A DNA stretch of 34,126 nucleotides from an uncultured Pelagibacteraceae bacterium (GTDB lineage: Bacteria; Pseudomonadota; Alphaproteobacteria; Pelagibacterales; Pelagibacteraceae). A program made the translations under genes and the position numbers. This document shows positions 14,969 to 22,681 of this stretch, piece after piece. Within the stretch, counting starts at the first letter, position 1. Every line of letters starts with the position of its first letter. The notes beneath the pieces were generated by a model that worked only from the letters and a program-made list of their open reading frames with translations, had not been told where the DNA came from and did no database searches. Location of the stretch: assembly GCA_902624585.1 (NCBI GenBank), contig CACNXU010000007.1:1-34126 (forward strand), given 5' to 3'.

Positions 14969-15856
14969 ATGGACTTCTTTAATAAAATTCCTGTAATGGA
15001 TAGAACAGCTCTTAGAGAGCTTAAAAAAGGAATTGATACTAGTTTCAAAGAATTTTCTAGAGCATATGGTGATGGTATTGAAGGTTTTTTTGATCCACTT
15101 TTACATTTTTTAATTTGGTTAGAAAAATTATTAGTAAATAGTCCTTGGCCTTTAGTAATCGGTGTATTTGCTTTATTAGCTTGGGTTGGATCGAGAAGTG
15201 TTAAGCTTGTTATTGGCACAGTAGCTTGTTTTATAGTTATTGGCTATTTTGGAATGTGGAAAAATTGTATGGCTACCGTTGCAATAATATCTGTTTCTAC
15301 ATTAGTTTGTATTGTTGTTGGAATACCAATTGGAATAGTAATGTCAAAATCTGCTAGAGCAGAAAAAGCTATATTACCTATTTTAGATATGATGCAAACT
15401 ATTCCAAGCTTTGTATATTTAATTCCAATCATTATGCTTCTTGGTATTGGTAAAGTGCCTGGTTTACTTGCTGTTTGTATTTATGCTTTACCTCCAATCG
15501 TAAGATTAACCAATCTTGGAATTCGAGAAGTTGATAAAGAAACTCTTGAGGCCAGTGAAGCTTTTGGGGCAACACCAATGCAAAAATTAAGATCAGTTCA
15601 GATTCCACTTTCTTTACCAACCATTTTTGCTGGGATTAATCAGACGATTATGATGGCTCTTGCGATGGTAGTAATTGCTTCAATGATAGGTGTAAAAGGA
15701 TTAGGAGTCCCTATTTTACAGGCTATTTCTAACCAATATTTAGCACTTGGAATGATGAATGGTTTAGCAATTGTAGCTCTAGCGATTATTTTTGATAGGG
15801 TTACACAGCAGTACGGACAAAGAATTCAAAAGCACAGAGGTCAACTTAAGAAGTAA
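14969..15856 (+). CDS. opuAB: Permease of a glycine betaine/choline-type ABC transporter
   Basis: A 295-residue ProW/OpuAB-type permease. An N-terminal soluble helix region (about 1-45) precedes about six to seven membrane segments. The EAA loop that contacts the ATPase is clear near residues 191-215 (LEASEAFGATPMQKLRSVQI, then P-LSLPTIFAGINQ). It pairs with the binding protein upstream. No ATP-binding subunit gene follows here or elsewhere in the window, so the transporter must use an ATPase from another locus. There is no good Shine-Dalgarno before the ATG at 14969; an in-frame ATG at 14996 is an alternative. Confidence 0.9.
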   Translation: MDFFNKIPVMDRTALRELKKGIDTSFKEFSRAYGDGIEGFFDPLLHFLIWLEKLLVNSPWPLVIGVFALLAWVGSRSVKLVIGTVACFIVIGYFGMWKNCMATVAIISVSTLVCIVVGIPIGIVMSKSARAEKAILPILDMMQTIPSFVYLIPIIMLLGIGKVPGLLAVCIYALPPIVRLTNLGIREVDKETLEASEAFGATPMQKLRSVQIPLSLPTIFAGINQTIMMALAMVVIASMIGVKGLGVPILQAISNQYLALGMMNGLAIVALAIIFDRVTQQYGQRIQKHRGQLKK

Positions 15857-15914
15857 ATTTATCTCAATCGAATTTTCTAGACTCATATTTCAAAATAAAT
15901 AAAGATCCAAGAAA

Positions 15915-16643
15915 ATGAATTTTTCTTTGGAAATAGGTCCTAAAACCGACATCGAAACAGTCCCTGCAGTAAGTGATGTATACATTACAATGCTGCCTGG
16001 TGGTGACTATAAAGAGACAGCTGAAAAAGCCATAGAACTTGTAAAAAAAGGATTTAACCCTGTTCCTCACTTTCCAGCAAGATCAATGCAGGACGAAAAA
16101 GAACTTAAAGATTATGTTTCAAGATGCAAGGATGGTGGAGTTAGGCAAGCTTTAATAATAGGTGGCGGAAGAGAGCCTGCAGGTAAATTTGACAGTTCAT
16201 TTCAACTTCTAGAAACAGGTTATTTTGAAAAAATGAAAATAGGAATTGCTGGACATCCAGAGGGGAGTCCTGATATATCCGACTCAGAATTAGAAAAAGC
16301 TATGATAGATAAAAAGCCTTATGCTGATTATATTGTAACACAGTGGTTACTTGATCCTCAGCCTATTATAGATTTTATTTCTAAGCAAAGCGTACCAGTG
16401 CATGTGGGAATCACTGGGCCATTAAAAATATCTAGCTTAATTAAATTTGCTAATATTGTTGGGGCAAAAAATTCCTTAAACTTTCTTAAATCTAATTTTA
16501 CTAAGGCATTAGATTTATTGAAACCTAAAGACCCTAATGATTTAATTGGGAAAGTTAAATCGCATACTGATAACTTCCACATTTATACATTCGGCGGCTT
16601 GAAGGAAACTAACAAGTGGTTGAAGGAGAATAGTTATGTCTAA
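15915..16643 (+). CDS. metF: Methylenetetrahydrofolate reductase-like protein (short MetF)
   Basis: A 242-residue TIM-barrel protein of the MetF family. The N-terminal FSLEIGPKTD (3-12) carries the family's catalytic-type glutamate region. VPHFPARSMQDEKEL near 51-65 and QALIIGGGREPAG near 79-92 match the conserved core strands. Typical MetF is about 290 residues, so this one is shorter at the C-terminus. It likely interconverts 5-methyl-THF and 5,10-methylene-THF. It overlaps the DmdA-like gene by 8 nt. In this setting the oxidative direction makes sense: the neighbour would produce 5-methyl-THF and this enzyme would return it to methylene-THF. Confidence 0.78.
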   Translation: MNFSLEIGPKTDIETVPAVSDVYITMLPGGDYKETAEKAIELVKKGFNPVPHFPARSMQDEKELKDYVSRCKDGGVRQALIIGGGREPAGKFDSSFQLLETGYFEKMKIGIAGHPEGSPDISDSELEKAMIDKKPYADYIVTQWLLDPQPIIDFISKQSVPVHVGITGPLKISSLIKFANIVGAKNSLNFLKSNFTKALDLLKPKDPNDLIGKVKSHTDNFHIYTFGGLKETNKWLKENSYV

Positions 16644-17994
16644 TGAATTTGACTATACTAAACTAAAACATGTTACTTCTGTTGATCAATCTGACAGAGA
16701 AGTACCATATAATTTAAGACAAAGTGGGCCAACAAAAGTTGAAATGTTAATTTCAACAAGGGTAAGAAAGTCACCTTATTGGCATTTATCGATGCAGGCA
16801 GGTTGTTGGAGAGCAACTGTATATAATCGAATTTATCATCCTAGAGGTTATGTAAAACCTGAAGATGGTGGAGCAATGGTTGAGTACGACGCAATCGTTA
16901 ACCATGTAACAATGTGGAATGTAGCTGTTGAAAGACAAATAAGAGTAAAAGGTCCAGATGCAGAAAAATTTACTGACTACGTAATAACAAGAGATGCAAC
17001 AAAAATTTCTCCTATGAGGGCAAGATACGTTATTTTGTGTAACGCCTATGGTGGAGTTTTAAATGATCCAATTCTTTTAAGAATTTCTGAAGATGAATTT
17101 TGGTTTTCATTATCAGACTCTGATATTGGTATGTATTTGCAAGGTGTTAATGCAGATGGAAGATTTAATTGTACAATTGAAGAAATTGATGCATGTCCAG
17201 TTCAAATTCAAGGTCCTAAATCAAAAGCATTAATGAAAGATCTTTGTGGAGATCAAGTTGATTTTGATAATATGCCTTTCTATGGGTTAGCTGAAGCTAA
17301 GGTTGGAGGAAGAGATGTTGTAATATCACAATCAGGTTTCTCAGGAGAAGCTGGTTATGAAATATATTTAAGAAATGCAACTTTATATGCTGAAGACATG
17401 TGGAATGCTGTATTAGATGCAGGAAAAAAACATAACTTGATGGTTATTGCACCTGCACACCATAGAAGAATACAAGCGGGTATTCTTTCTTGGGGTCAAG
17501 ACATGGATCAACAGCATAATCCGTTTCAATGTAATTTGGGCTATCAGGTTTCATTATCTGGCAAAGGTGAATGGAATAAAAAAGCTGATTATGTAGGTAA
17601 AGCTGCCTTAGAGAAAATGGGAGCAGATATAAAAGCTGGAAAAAAACCATACAAACTTCAATTGGTTGGAATGGAGTTAGGTGGTAAGCCTATTGATGAT
17701 TATGCACCTGATTTTTGGTTGGTATCACCAGAAAGTGGTGGAGATCCAGTTGGATTTATTACTTCACCTTGGTGGCATCCAGAGAAAAAAACTAATATAG
17801 CTATGGGATACGTTCCGTTTGATGGAACTTTAAATGCTAATGGATTTCCAAAAGGTAAAGCTGGAAATAAGTTTAAAGTTCATCTTCCAGAAAAATACTC
17901 AGATACTCCAGGAACACCTGTAGATGCTGTAGTTGTAGATATTCCATTTAAAGAGTCTTTTAACGCAAATACAAGAGAAGTTGTAAAAGGCTAA
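16636..17994 (+). CDS. GcvT-superfamily THF methyltransferase, DmdA-like
   Basis: A 452-residue protein whose whole length is GcvT-like. From memory of Pelagibacter DMSP demethylase (DmdA, 369 residues), several blocks match: MWNVAVERQI near 94-103, LNDPILLRISEDEFWFSLSDSDI near 136-158, IQGPKSKAL, and GILSWGQDMDQQHNPF near 278-293. The N-terminus and the C-terminal part are longer than in DmdA. DmdA moves a methyl group from DMSP to THF to give 5-methyl-THF. This paralogue probably does the same chemistry on another methylated compound. It overlaps the MetF-like gene by 8 nt and is the last gene before a strong terminator. Alternatives are a true DmdA variant or an O-/N-demethylase of the LigM type. 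Confidence 0.8.
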   Translation: MSNEFDYTKLKHVTSVDQSDREVPYNLRQSGPTKVEMLISTRVRKSPYWHLSMQAGCWRATVYNRIYHPRGYVKPEDGGAMVEYDAIVNHVTMWNVAVERQIRVKGPDAEKFTDYVITRDATKISPMRARYVILCNAYGGVLNDPILLRISEDEFWFSLSDSDIGMYLQGVNADGRFNCTIEEIDACPVQIQGPKSKALMKDLCGDQVDFDNMPFYGLAEAKVGGRDVVISQSGFSGEAGYEIYLRNATLYAEDMWNAVLDAGKKHNLMVIAPAHHRRIQAGILSWGQDMDQQHNPFQCNLGYQVSLSGKGEWNKKADYVGKAALEKMGADIKAGKKPYKLQLVGMELGGKPIDDYAPDFWLVSPESGGDPVGFITSPWWHPEKKTNIAMGYVPFDGTLNANGFPKGKAGNKFKVHLPEKYSDTPGTPVDAVVVDIPFKESFNANTREVVKG

Positions 17995-18002
17995 AATTTA
18001 CT

Positions 18003-18031
18003 AAGGGGGAGCTAATTTCAGCTCCCCTTTT
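18003..18031 (+). terminator. Rho-independent terminator after the DmdA-like gene
   Basis: AAGGGGGAGCT, a 6-nt loop AATTTC, then AGCTCCCCTT followed by more T. The stem is about 8-10 bp with a T run, 9 nt after the stop. It closes the opuAC-opuAB-metF-dmdA-like operon. Confidence 0.88.
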
Positions 18032-18039
18032 TAATTCTA

Positions 18040-18150
18040 ATGACCAAAGGTTTTCTAATAGCTGTTTGCATTATCATTGCTATTGCTTTAATAATATTTC
18101 CATTAATTATTTCTTATAAAGCTCAAAAAAATAAAAATAAAAAAAATTAA
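18040..18150 (+). CDS. 36-residue hydrophobic peptide gene coupled to the YIP1-family gene
   Basis: ATG at 18040 opens a 36-codon frame. It encodes MTKGFLIAVCIIIAIALIIF, then a short Pro/Ile/Tyr stretch and a very Lys/Asn-rich tail ending at TAA 18148-18150. The product is one transmembrane helix with a basic cytoplasmic tail. The stop overlaps the ATG of the next gene (TAATG), a typical coupling junction. The start lies only 9 nt after the upstream terminator and has no clear Shine-Dalgarno, so it would need a promoter inside the terminator region or read-through. It is too short for firm statistical support. Confidence 0.5.
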   Translation: MTKGFLIAVCIIIAIALIIFPLIISYKAQKNKNKKN

Positions 18151-18695
18151 TGTTTGCTGAATTTTTAAATATAATTTTTAAGTCAATAAAATTAGACAAA
18201 ACTCTTTATTCAGATAATAAAAATTTTGGCGAGGCATCAATATACTTTGCTGGTATTATAATGATCCTAGATGGTATAGCTGGAGCAGTGGCAGCTAATA
18301 CCATTATTAAAACAGCTATTGCAATGTCTGGTCTAACTGCAATAGTTACTTGGCTAATATGGGCAATTTTTATTTTTGTAATTGGAGTAAAATTATTTCC
18401 TGATAAGCAAACCAAAGTTTCGTTCAAAAAAGTTTTAACAGCTGTTGGATTTGCACATGCGCCTGGTTTATTAAGATTTTTTGCGGTCACACCAGATTTA
18501 ATGATACCAATAATTTTTCTCACTCAGTTCTGGATTTTTGCAGGTTTAATAATTTCAACTAAACAAATATTAAGTTTAAAATCTAATTTTAAATCTTTTG
18601 GGATTGTACTTTTATCCTTTTTAATTATTGCATTTTTATCTATCTCATTTGTGATGAGTAGAATGAATATGCTTCCAGTAAGTCAAATCAGTTAA
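18150..18695 (+). CDS. YIP1-family membrane protein
   Basis: A 181-residue protein with about five hydrophobic segments (near 33-50, 55-80, 98-112, 117-135 and 147-170). The segment FKKVLTAVGFAHAPGLLRFFAVTPDL at 93-118 resembles the conserved core of bacterial Yip1/DUF1282-like proteins. The function is unknown. The start overlaps the stop of the 36-residue peptide gene. The end converges with, and overlaps by 4 nt, the 55-residue four-cysteine gene on the other strand. Confidence 0.72.
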   Translation: MFAEFLNIIFKSIKLDKTLYSDNKNFGEASIYFAGIIMILDGIAGAVAANTIIKTAIAMSGLTAIVTWLIWAIFIFVIGVKLFPDKQTKVSFKKVLTAVGFAHAPGLLRFFAVTPDLMIPIIFLTQFWIFAGLIISTKQILSLKSNFKSFGIVLLSFLIIAFLSISFVMSRMNMLPVSQIS

Positions 18696-18859
18696 AGTGG
18701 AAATATAGTCTTAGATACTCTACAAGATTTACACAATTTAAACCCAGTAAGGATTAAATTTTGAGTAACACTCTCGTCTTCCTCTTTGCATTCATCACAA
18801 ATATTGTTTAGTTCTTCAGTATCTACATTTAGATTTTTTTCATCAATTTTATCAATCAT
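18692..18859 (-). CDS. 55-residue four-cysteine (zinc-ribbon-like) protein
   Basis: ATG at 18857-18859 on the minus strand opens a 55-codon frame ending at TAA (18692-18694). The product is acidic and has CDEC at 21-24 and CKSC at 43-46, two CxxC knuckles spaced as in a small zinc ribbon, followed by RVSKTIFPL. The start overlaps the stop of the DUF3726-like gene by 8 nt, supporting it as the last gene of that minus-strand group. I do not recognise the family. Confidence 0.62.
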   Translation of the reverse strand: MIDKIDEKNLNVDTEELNNICDECKEEDESVTQNLILTGFKLCKSCRVSKTIFPL

Positions 18860-19463
18860 TATCTGTCAAACCAGCACCTGCCGCACCCTTTTTTAAACTA
18901 TCACTCTCTTCAACAAAAGTTTCTTCAGATAACTTGTATAAATTATTCCATTCATCGTCTGTAAAGTTATCTTCATTTTCAATTAGATCGACCTCAATTG
19001 TATTTGCTATCTTTGGAAATTCTTGATCAATAAAATTAGAAATAATATTTACATTTAGATTTAGTAACATTTTTTTTTCATCTATTTTTACATTAATTTT
19101 TTTTCCAATAATTTCTGATGAACGACTTACGAAGGAAATAAAAATTATTGGATAAGCAACATTTTTAAACTCAATTTTTTTTAAATTTTCTAAAACATTT
19201 ATTTGATCTAAAAAACTAACACCTAAAGTGATTGGACAGTAAGGATTATTTGATGAAGGATTATTTTCATTAATTAAATTTAAATTTTCAAATTTACTTT
19301 TATTTTTTTGATTAAAATATTCATTAAGGTGCTTAATACCCGGTAAGCTAAATAACTCTAACAATCTTATGCTTTTTCCTGTTTCCTCAGAAACTCCCCA
19401 AGAATATCCTGCTGCCTTTGAAGCTCTTTTAACAGTAGTTTCAATTTCACTCAGTGATTTCAT
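18852..19463 (-). CDS. DUF3726-like protein of unknown function
   Basis: A 203-residue protein. The N-terminus (LSEIETTVKRASKAAGYSWG, then a Val-Ser-Glu-Glu-Thr-Gly segment and a Leu-rich LFSLPGI) fits the opening signature I associate with DUF3726: an EIE..V.RA..AAG..WG..EE.G pattern. The middle is a beta-rich region and the C-terminus ends in a Gly/Ala-rich tail (KKGAAGAGLTDND). No catalytic motif is evident. It lies 2 nt after the 553-residue unknown gene and overlaps the four-cysteine gene by 8 nt. The family call is from memory. Confidence 0.68.
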   Translation of the reverse strand: MKSLSEIETTVKRASKAAGYSWGVSEETGKSIRLLELFSLPGIKHLNEYFNQKNKSKFENLNLINENNPSSNNPYCPITLGVSFLDQINVLENLKKIEFKNVAYPIIFISFVSRSSEIIGKKINVKIDEKKMLLNLNVNIISNFIDQEFPKIANTIEVDLIENEDNFTDDEWNNLYKLSEETFVEESDSLKKGAAGAGLTDND

Positions 19464-19465
19464 TA

Positions 19466-21127
19466 TTAAATATTGGTTTTATATACCCACTGCTCGTCAT
19501 AATTTTTTAGCTCATTTGGAAGTGGGGCTCCTTGAAACATGCAAATTCTTAACCATTTGTCAGATCGTGGATCAAATTTTAATGCCCCAAAAAAAGACAA
19601 TTTTAGTCTAAGCATATCAATTGGCATTAAATCTTTACCAATTGTATTATCTTGTATTTCTGAATAAGGAAATTTTTCTACAATGAATGCCCTTCTCACA
19701 ACATGTCTTAATTCAGAATTTGATGTTAAAAATTCAGCAATAGTTAAACTATTTTTTGAGACTAATAATTTGTCATAAAGTTTTTTTATATCTCTTGCTA
19801 TTGCTAAAGGCTGTTCTAATTGTGATCCATGCTCCTCAAAACGATCAGCTAATCTAGGTTCCTCTTTATTTTTTGAAATAAACCAAAAGTTTTTATTATT
19901 TTCTTTTTCTTCAAAATTAATATCTAAAATGTTTGGATACTTTGCTTCGATGATATTACGCAATTCTTCAACTTTTCTATGAGTTGGAATATTAAAATAT
20001 TTTTCTTCATCTGAGCTCATTTCTTTTATCAAAGGATTTACAATATTATTATAAGGTTCCATCATTATTGAAACAATGTACTCAATGCATTCCTCGCAAG
20101 TATTATCCTCCAACCATTGATATATTTCGTTAAAAGGATATTCGATCTCAAAATTAAAATCTTTGTTTATAAAGTTTAAAAATTTTTCAACATCTTTTAG
20201 TAATGATGTTATTTTTGTTTGCTGATATTCACTATCAGTATTCCAGCTTGTAATATTTTTTAAAGATTTTTTTACACAATCTAAAAACAAATCACTATCC
20301 TGACTTTCTACATCCTTGATTTCTCTAATTTTCTTAAGTGCTTTTTCTCTACTTAAAATCCAATTATTTAATAGAGTTGGATGATTGACTATAAATGGAG
20401 CCATACCCAAGCCTGTGGAATTACCTATTCCCAAGTTTTTACAGATATTATGATCTAGCTTAACAGCTGCTTTTGGATTTTTATGATAAGCAACATGATT
20501 AACTTGATCAAAAGTAAACTGCCTTACCAAATAAACCAACATCATTTCTAATCTGAAAGGACCATTAATTTCTTCACGATTTTTAATTCTAAATCGATCG
20601 GCAAGACCAAATTTACCTGAGCCATATACTGCCGTAGTCCTATATAAATAGCCTACTTTTGATAATAAGTTTAAATCTGGCTGCTGCCCTTTACTCAATC
20701 TTTCAACTACATGATTATAAATTCTTACTGATTTGTTTGCTCTGGATAAAGTTAATTCTTTATAAGAAAGTCTGCCAACTTCTTGTTTGGGAACCTCATT
20801 TTTTAATCTTTCAATATCTTTTTTAGTTGGGACTCCATCGTATAATGTAAATGCAGCATCCCATTTTGTTGCAATAACTCTATCTGATCTTTCTTCATCT
20901 TTGATTTCATTTGCAAAACAAACTAAAGAATAAATTCTTTTATTTTTTTTAAATGAATAAACAGCATCTCCAAAACCATTTTCATTTAAATTAAATAAAT
21001 CTCTTTTATATTCCCACTCTTTAAATTCATTAAGAAAACTTCTTAAGAAAGATAATTTTGATTGATGAAAAGAACCTAGTCTTGATAATTTCATTATCTT
21101 ATTTGGGTCTCTTAATTCAACTTTCAT
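19466..21127 (-). CDS. 553-residue conserved protein of unknown function
   Basis: A soluble 553-residue protein without signal peptide or membrane segments. Segments that look strongly constrained are VIATKWDAAFTLYDG (about 83-97), ANKSVRIYNHVVERLSKGQQ (about 130-149), VGYLYRTTAVYGSGKFGLAD (about 158-177), LGIGNSTGLGMAPF (about 233-246, Gly-rich loop) and FFGALKFDPRSDKWLRI near the C-terminus. A Cys-Glu-Glu-Cys occurs in the middle (DNTCEECIEY). I do not recognise any characterised family. It sits 2 nt after the M19-like gene and 2 nt before the DUF3726-like gene, so the three are very probably one operon and one process. Confidence 0.8.
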   Translation of the reverse strand: MKVELRDPNKIMKLSRLGSFHQSKLSFLRSFLNEFKEWEYKRDLFNLNENGFGDAVYSFKKNKRIYSLVCFANEIKDEERSDRVIATKWDAAFTLYDGVPTKKDIERLKNEVPKQEVGRLSYKELTLSRANKSVRIYNHVVERLSKGQQPDLNLLSKVGYLYRTTAVYGSGKFGLADRFRIKNREEINGPFRLEMMLVYLVRQFTFDQVNHVAYHKNPKAAVKLDHNICKNLGIGNSTGLGMAPFIVNHPTLLNNWILSREKALKKIREIKDVESQDSDLFLDCVKKSLKNITSWNTDSEYQQTKITSLLKDVEKFLNFINKDFNFEIEYPFNEIYQWLEDNTCEECIEYIVSIMMEPYNNIVNPLIKEMSSDEEKYFNIPTHRKVEELRNIIEAKYPNILDINFEEKENNKNFWFISKNKEEPRLADRFEEHGSQLEQPLAIARDIKKLYDKLLVSKNSLTIAEFLTSNSELRHVVRRAFIVEKFPYSEIQDNTIGKDLMPIDMLRLKLSFFGALKFDPRSDKWLRICMFQGAPLPNELKNYDEQWVYKTNI

Positions 21128-21129
21128 AA

Positions 21130-22095
21130 TTAAATTGATTTATAAAAATTGTACCAGTTATTTCCAAGTATTCCATGTGTCTCAGCATCTGAAAACCCTA
21201 CTTCTTTAAGACCTTTTTCAATATTTGAGAACCCTCTAGCGTCAAGAAACCAATCAGGTTGCTTAGGAAAACCAGGATTATTTTTTGACCCTTCTCCATA
21301 ATTTTTACTTTTTGACCAAGATCCATTTCTCATCCATTCAACAACAGTATCTGGATGATCTAAACATAAATCAGAACCTATTCCAATTTTTGTTACATCC
21401 ATTATTTCAGCTGTTTTTGCTATCATCTCGCAAAAGCTCTCAAGTGTGCAATTTGAATTATTTTTCAAATGATGGGGATACAATGACAAACCCAACATTC
21501 CACCGCTATCACTCAAAATTTTTAACAAGTCGGACGATTTATTTCTTTTTGCTGCATGCCAAAAGCTAGGGTTTGCGTGAGTAATTGCAATTGGTTTATC
21601 ACTTAGTTCAATTGCATCGAGTGTACTTTTTTCTGCAGAATGCGACATATCAACTACAAGACCAACTCTATTCATTTCCCTTATTACTTCACGACCAAAA
21701 TTTGTAACACCGCTATCTACTTTTTCATAACATCCAGTTGCTAGTAGTGACTGATTATTATAAGTAAGTTGCATAAATCGGCAACCTAATTGATGAACTG
21801 TTTCAACGAGCTTTATATCATCTTCAATTGGTGAACAATTTTGAAAACCAAAGAATATTGCAGTTTTGTTTTCTTTATTAGCTTTGTCTATATCTTTAAA
21901 ATTCTTACCAGGAAAAATTAAATCGGAGTTGTCATTAAATATTTTTTCCCATTTTTTAATTTCTAGTTGTAATTCGTCAAAATCCTCATGGTAAACAATT
22001 GTAACATGCACAGCATCTAAGCCTGCGCTTCTATTGATCTCAAATATTTTTCTAGACCAATTGCAGTATTGAAGATTATCGATTTTATAATTCAT
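21130..22095 (-). CDS. M19 dipeptidase-like protein with altered metal site
   Basis: A 321-residue TIM-barrel amidohydrolase of the renal/membrane dipeptidase (M19) family. Conserved parts include CRFMQLTYNNQSLLATGCYE (about 105-124), REMNRVGLVVDMSH (to His152), ITHANP (His173) and GIGSDL (Asp242). The canonical HxD near the N-terminus is replaced (Leu8-Gln9-Tyr10 in IDNLQYCNW), and the bridging metal Glu is Gln85 in FGFQN. Classical M19 enzymes need all of these. I recall a similar M19-like gene next to the dimethylglycine genes of Pseudomonas aeruginosa, which would fit the methylamine theme, but I could not check this. It leads the minus-strand group with the 553-residue and DUF3726-like genes. 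Confidence 0.82.
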   Translation of the reverse strand: MNYKIDNLQYCNWSRKIFEINRSAGLDAVHVTIVYHEDFDELQLEIKKWEKIFNDNSDLIFPGKNFKDIDKANKENKTAIFFGFQNCSPIEDDIKLVETVHQLGCRFMQLTYNNQSLLATGCYEKVDSGVTNFGREVIREMNRVGLVVDMSHSAEKSTLDAIELSDKPIAITHANPSFWHAAKRNKSSDLLKILSDSGGMLGLSLYPHHLKNNSNCTLESFCEMIAKTAEIMDVTKIGIGSDLCLDHPDTVVEWMRNGSWSKSKNYGEGSKNNPGFPKQPDWFLDARGFSNIEKGLKEVGFSDAETHGILGNNWYNFYKSI

Positions 22096-22188
22096 AGAAT
22101 GCTCAACTCTAACTAATATGTAATTTAAATACTATTAATTTTATTGAAATTTTAACTTAATTTTGAAATAAACAGTTTGATCAATTTC

Positions 22189-22680
22189 ATGAAAAAAAAT
22201 ACTAAGTTAAAAGTTTCAATTGTTATGGGAAGTCAATCTGACTATAAAATAATGAAACAAGCAGAAAAAACCCTAAAAAAAATTGGTATTTCATTTGAGA
22301 CAAAAATTATATCTGCTCACAGAACACCACAAAGGATGTATAAATACGCCACAAAAGCTGAACAAAATCATATAGGGGTAATAATTGCTGGTGCTGGTGG
22401 ATCGGCTCATCTTCCAGGAATGATATCAGCTCTTACACATATACCGGTTCTTGGTGTCCCTGTTGAAAGTAAAAAACTTAAAGGTTTAGATAGTTTATTA
22501 TCAATTGTACAAATGCCAAAGGGAATACCTGTAGGAACCCTGGCTATAGGAGAAGACGGCGCCATTAATGCTGCTCTATTAGCTGCAGCAATAATTGCAA
22601 ATAACGATATGAATGTTCTAAAAAAACTTCAAATTTTCAGAAGATCACAAACTAAATCTGTAAAGAAAACTCCAAAATAA
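22189..22680 (+). CDS. purE: N5-carboxyaminoimidazole ribonucleotide mutase
   Basis: A 163-residue PurE of class I length. VMGSQSDYKIM near the N-terminus is the phosphate-binding loop, SAHRTPQRM carries the catalytic His, and GAGGSAHLPGMISALTHIPVLGVPV is the core signature. It catalyses carboxylation-step rearrangement in purine synthesis, working with PurK encoded immediately downstream (1 nt gap). I prefer the ATG at 22189; an in-frame TTG at 22177 would add four residues. Neither has a clear Shine-Dalgarno. Confidence 0.93.
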   Translation: MKKNTKLKVSIVMGSQSDYKIMKQAEKTLKKIGISFETKIISAHRTPQRMYKYATKAEQNHIGVIIAGAGGSAHLPGMISALTHIPVLGVPVESKKLKGLDSLLSIVQMPKGIPVGTLAIGEDGAINAALLAAAIIANNDMNVLKKLQIFRRSQTKSVKKTPK

Positions 22681-22681
22681 A

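Noticed and set aside
14917..15219. Minus-strand 100-codon frame over the permease gene
   Set aside because: It covers the palindrome and the start of a clear permease gene, with no family signal of its own.
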